From: Deltaproteobacteria bacterium
Lineage (GTDB): Bacteria > Desulfobacterota > Desulfobacteria > Desulfobacterales > JAFDCJ01
Direction of reading: 5' to 3'
Assembly (NCBI GenBank): GCA_024277475.1
Contig: JAJRVC010000294.1
Coordinates: forward strand, 1 to 9,098
DNA length: 9,098 nt
Of this stretch, positions 7,620 through 9,098 are shown one piece after another; positions within the stretch are counted from its first letter, which is position 1, and each line of letters starts with the position of its first letter. The position numbers were made by a program, and so were the translations under genes. The notes under the pieces are model-generated. The model worked only from the letters and a program-made list of their open reading frames with translations, made no database searches and was not told the DNA's origin.

Positions 7620-7647
7620 GGTTCAGGGTTCAACGTTCCGGGTTGAA
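7620..7647 (+). repeat. Heptanucleotide tandem array, unit GGTTCAR
   Basis: Four contiguous 7-base units read GGTTCAG, GGTTCAA, CGTTCCG and GGTTGAA. They end nine bases upstream of the rseP start (on the opposite strand), where a ribosome binding site would be expected. The units share the frame xGTTxxx throughout. No open reading frame covers them. Confidence 0.65.
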
Positions 7648-7761
7648 AAAGCCTGATAGCTCATATCAAAGGAATCATGTCTTCATCTGGTTGTAAATCC
7701 GTTTTACCTTACGGGGTATGACGGGTGTGCCAGATTTTGGTTAATATTGTGAGCAGCATCC

Positions 7762-7823
7762 ACGCTGATTATAGGTTTCAGTTTTTTACAACATGTTGTC
7801 AGATAAAGCGCGATAAGGGCCTA
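7762..7823. repeat. Dispersed intergenic repeat, copy 2 (longest form)
   Basis: The element runs from ACGCTGATTATAGGTTTC, through the 20-base block 7780-7799, to the CAGATAAAGCGCGATAAGGGCCTA end. That block holds a perfect 12-bp palindrome, ACAACATGTTGT (7788-7799). The last 30 bases match copy 1 at 29 of 30 positions. The first 18 and the following 15 bases match copy 3. It fills the right part of the cdsA-rseP gap. Confidence 0.85.
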
Positions 7824-7844
7824 ATACCCATTACCTATTACCTA
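7817..7844 (-). repeat. Heptanucleotide array TAGGTAA starting at the cdsA stop codon
   Basis: On the minus strand four 7-base units follow one another: TAGGTAA (7844-7838), TAGGTAA (7837-7831), TGGGTAT (7830-7824) and TAGGCCC (7823-7817). The first TAG is the cdsA stop codon. The last unit is also the end of dispersed repeat copy 2, so array and element join in register. Confidence 0.75.
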
Positions 7845-8648
7845 CAATATATAAACCTTAAACAGATAGGCAACCGGTGAGGCAAATAAAAGAGCATCTA
7901 TACGGTCTAAAAAGCCCCCGTGGCCCGGCAAAATACCGCCGGAGTCCTTTATTTTAGAGGATCGCTTGAATTCGGATTCGAATAAATCACCCACTTGACC
8001 GGATAGGCCGACGGCAAGAAAAAATAATACGGCAGGTCCCCATGAAAGTGACGGTAAGAAAAAGAATTTTCCGATCGAGCCTACCAGAAGATTCCCCGCC
8101 AGTCCTCCGACAGCGCCCTCGATGGTTTTTCCCGGGCTGATGGCCGGATTCAGCTTGTGCCGCCCAAGATATGAACCGACATAATAGGCGCTGGTATCAC
8201 CGGCAAAAATGATGGCGAGAAGTAAAAAAATCCAGATCATACCGTCAGGATCGCGTCGGATCGAAACCAGGAATGAGAGTAGCAAAGGAATATAAACGAT
8301 CCCCTGAACCTGTTTGGGAATAACAGAAACTATTGACGGCTTTGATTTGTAAAGGAACATGGAAATCAGGCCGACAAAAACCAGGTTAAGCGCGAGCACC
8401 ACCAACACGCTCTCAGAATCGCCGATATGCGCTGCCACGATGATGGCAAAGCCTACGAAATAACCCCACCAGACGACAACACCATGCAATATTTCGCTAT
8501 CGGCATTAAATACAATACGATAATATTCCCAGAGCGAACATATAGAGGCAAAACCGACCAGAATGATGAAAGGAAAGCCGCCAATGTACACTAGAAAAAT
8601 AAGAACCGGTAAAGCGCTCAGTCCTGTGATCCAACGCTTAAGATGCAC
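7842..8648 (-). CDS. cdsA: Phosphatidate cytidylyltransferase (CDP-diacylglycerol synthase)
   Basis: This membrane enzyme condenses CTP with phosphatidic acid to give CDP-diacylglycerol, the branch point for all bacterial phospholipids. The 268 residues hold about seven or eight hydrophobic segments. Near the C-terminus is the family signature: SEFKRSSKIKDSG followed by ILPGHGGFLDRID, with the conserved K-R, K-D, H-G-G and D-R-x-D residues. DTSAYYVGSYLGRHKL and SPGKTIEG, also conserved, lie at about 150-175. Length is typical for the family. The start is GTG (MHLKRWITGL, a standard CdsA opening). The best Shine-Dalgarno, CGGAG at 8660-8664, is 11 bases away, rather far. The gene follows uppS as in many genomes, but 186 bp of repeat-rich DNA separates them. 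Its TAG stop is the first unit of a heptanucleotide array. Confidence 0.95.
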   Translation of the reverse strand: MHLKRWITGLSALPVLIFLVYIGGFPFIILVGFASICSLWEYYRIVFNADSEILHGVVVWWGYFVGFAIIVAAHIGDSESVLVVLALNLVFVGLISMFLYKSKPSIVSVIPKQVQGIVYIPLLLSFLVSIRRDPDGMIWIFLLLAIIFAGDTSAYYVGSYLGRHKLNPAISPGKTIEGAVGGLAGNLLVGSIGKFFFLPSLSWGPAVLFFLAVGLSGQVGDLFESEFKRSSKIKDSGGILPGHGGFLDRIDALLFASPVAYLFKVYIL

Positions 8649-8670
8649 GTGATTGTCTGCTCCGTTGTAG

Positions 8671-8703
8671 ACGTTGAATATAGGTTTCCAGATAAAGCGG
8701 GAT
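8671..8703. repeat. Dispersed intergenic repeat, copy 3 (lacks the palindrome)
   Basis: ACGTTGAATATAGGTTTC (8671-8688) matches 7762-7779 at 16 of 18 positions, and CAGATAAAGCGGGAT (8689-8703) matches 7800-7814 at 14 of 15. The 20-base block between these parts in copy 2 is absent here, as if precisely deleted or never inserted. It lies in the uppS-cdsA gap, just upstream of the cdsA ribosome binding site. Confidence 0.8.
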
Positions 8704-8766
8704 CTCTCTTCGAGCCGGAGGCCGCTATGCTACAGCCCCGCAAGCGGGATTTCCGCTATGCTACAA
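8696..8766. repeat. Imperfect tandem repeat with CCGCTATGCTACA units and a small hairpin
   Basis: The 13-mer CCGCTATGCTACA occurs at 8722-8734 and 8753-8765, 31 bases apart. Each copy is preceded by AGCGGGATYTC (8696-8706 and 8743-8753), but the first copy has about 15 extra bases between the two blocks. CCCG/CGGG (8737-8740 and 8745-8748) can form a short hairpin. The left block overlaps dispersed repeat copy 3, so the two may be parts of one larger element. No open frame spans it. Confidence 0.75.
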
Positions 8767-8817
8767 CCGGCTGAGTCTGTCCGCCGGGTTGGGTTTACCT
8801 TTGTTGCAACATGGAGT

Positions 8818-8833
8818 TTAACCAGTCAACCAG
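8818..8833 (-). repeat. Two-copy 8-bp tandem repeat after uppS
   Basis: On the minus strand CTGGTTGA (8833-8826) is followed directly by CTGGTTAA (8825-8818), starting two bases after the uppS stop codon. It is short, but its position mirrors the arrays after cdsA and purL. Confidence 0.4.
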
Positions 8834-8834
8834 C

Positions 8835-9098
8835 CTATATGGCACCGAATCTGCGTACACGGGCCTGGAAGTCTTTCAAAATTTGCAGAAATTCTTCCTT
8901 GCTGAAATCAGGCCATAACGTCGGGGTGACAAATAGTTCCGTGTAGGCAATTTGCCATAGCAAAAAATTGCTGATCCTCATCTCCCCACTGGTCCTGATC
9001 AATAAATCCGGATCAGGAATATCCCGGGTATAAAGATGTTCGGAAATCAATTCCTCATTAACGACTCCGGGGTCAATTATGCCGTGTTTAATTTTTTC
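8835..9098 (-). CDS. uppS: Undecaprenyl diphosphate synthase, C-terminal part; 5' end outside window
   Basis: This cis-prenyltransferase adds isopentenyl units to farnesyl diphosphate to make the C55 carrier lipid for peptidoglycan and other envelope polymers. The frame is open to the window edge, giving 87 residues, about a third of the usual 240-250. It holds the family signature DLLIRTSGEMRISNFLLWQ, in which the Arg and Ser residues bind the isopentenyl diphosphate phosphates. The conserved AYTELFVTPTLWPDFSKEEF and a closing RVRRFG follow. The TTG at 9050 that could pass for a start is an internal Leu codon; the 16 codons before it continue the family sequence. The catalytic Asp near the N-terminus cannot be seen. 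It heads the minus-strand uppS-cdsA-rseP series and ends in TAG. Confidence 0.96.
   Translation of the reverse strand, partial: EKIKHGIIDPGVVNEELISEHLYTRDIPDPDLLIRTSGEMRISNFLLWQIAYTELFVTPTLWPDFSKEEFLQILKDFQARVRRFGAI

Noticed and set aside
7650..7735. tRNA-like opening (GCCTGATAGCTCA) on the plus strand
   Set aside because: There is no TTCGA-type T-loop and no acceptor partner ATCAGGC at the expected distance, so a cloverleaf cannot be drawn.
8835..9050. A separate 71-residue small protein starting at TTG 9050
   Set aside because: The frame continues to the window edge and the extended translation matches the UppS C-terminus.

Overview
The window looks like a chromosomal housekeeping stretch from a Gram-negative bacterium, most likely a Desulfobacterota (former Deltaproteobacteria) member. 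This is inferred from the style of the GroEL and PurL proteins and from the uppS-cdsA-rseP envelope cluster; no search was possible. All the genes belong to known families. The unusual content is in the gaps between the minus-strand genes.

Plus strand, 1-2373: the 3' part of groEL (5' end outside the window) ends at an intrinsic terminator. A lone gene follows for a secreted LysM-domain protein. It has a recognisable sigma70-type promoter, a good ribosome binding site and a strong terminator that probably works in both directions, because the next gene converges on it.

Minus strand, 9098-2412 (read right to left): partial uppS, cdsA, rseP, purL and purQ. UppS makes undecaprenyl diphosphate for cell-wall precursors. 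CdsA makes CDP-diacylglycerol for phospholipids. RseP is the inner-membrane site-2 protease. PurL and PurQ together form FGAM synthase, the fourth step of purine synthesis. PurL carries two PurS-like modules at its N-terminus, so no separate purS is expected. The gene dxr, often found between cdsA and rseP, is absent from this position.

Gaps between minus-strand genes (186, 231, 84 and 210 bp): these hold two kinds of repeat. One is a dispersed element (core TGTCAGATAAAGCSCGAT) present in three consecutive gaps, twice with a palindrome and once with the palindrome cleanly missing. The other is a set of short degenerate tandem arrays with a strict 7-bp period but different unit sequences; two of them start in register with a TAG stop codon. 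No CRISPR array, insertion sequence, rRNA or tRNA was seen, and no new multi-gene system.
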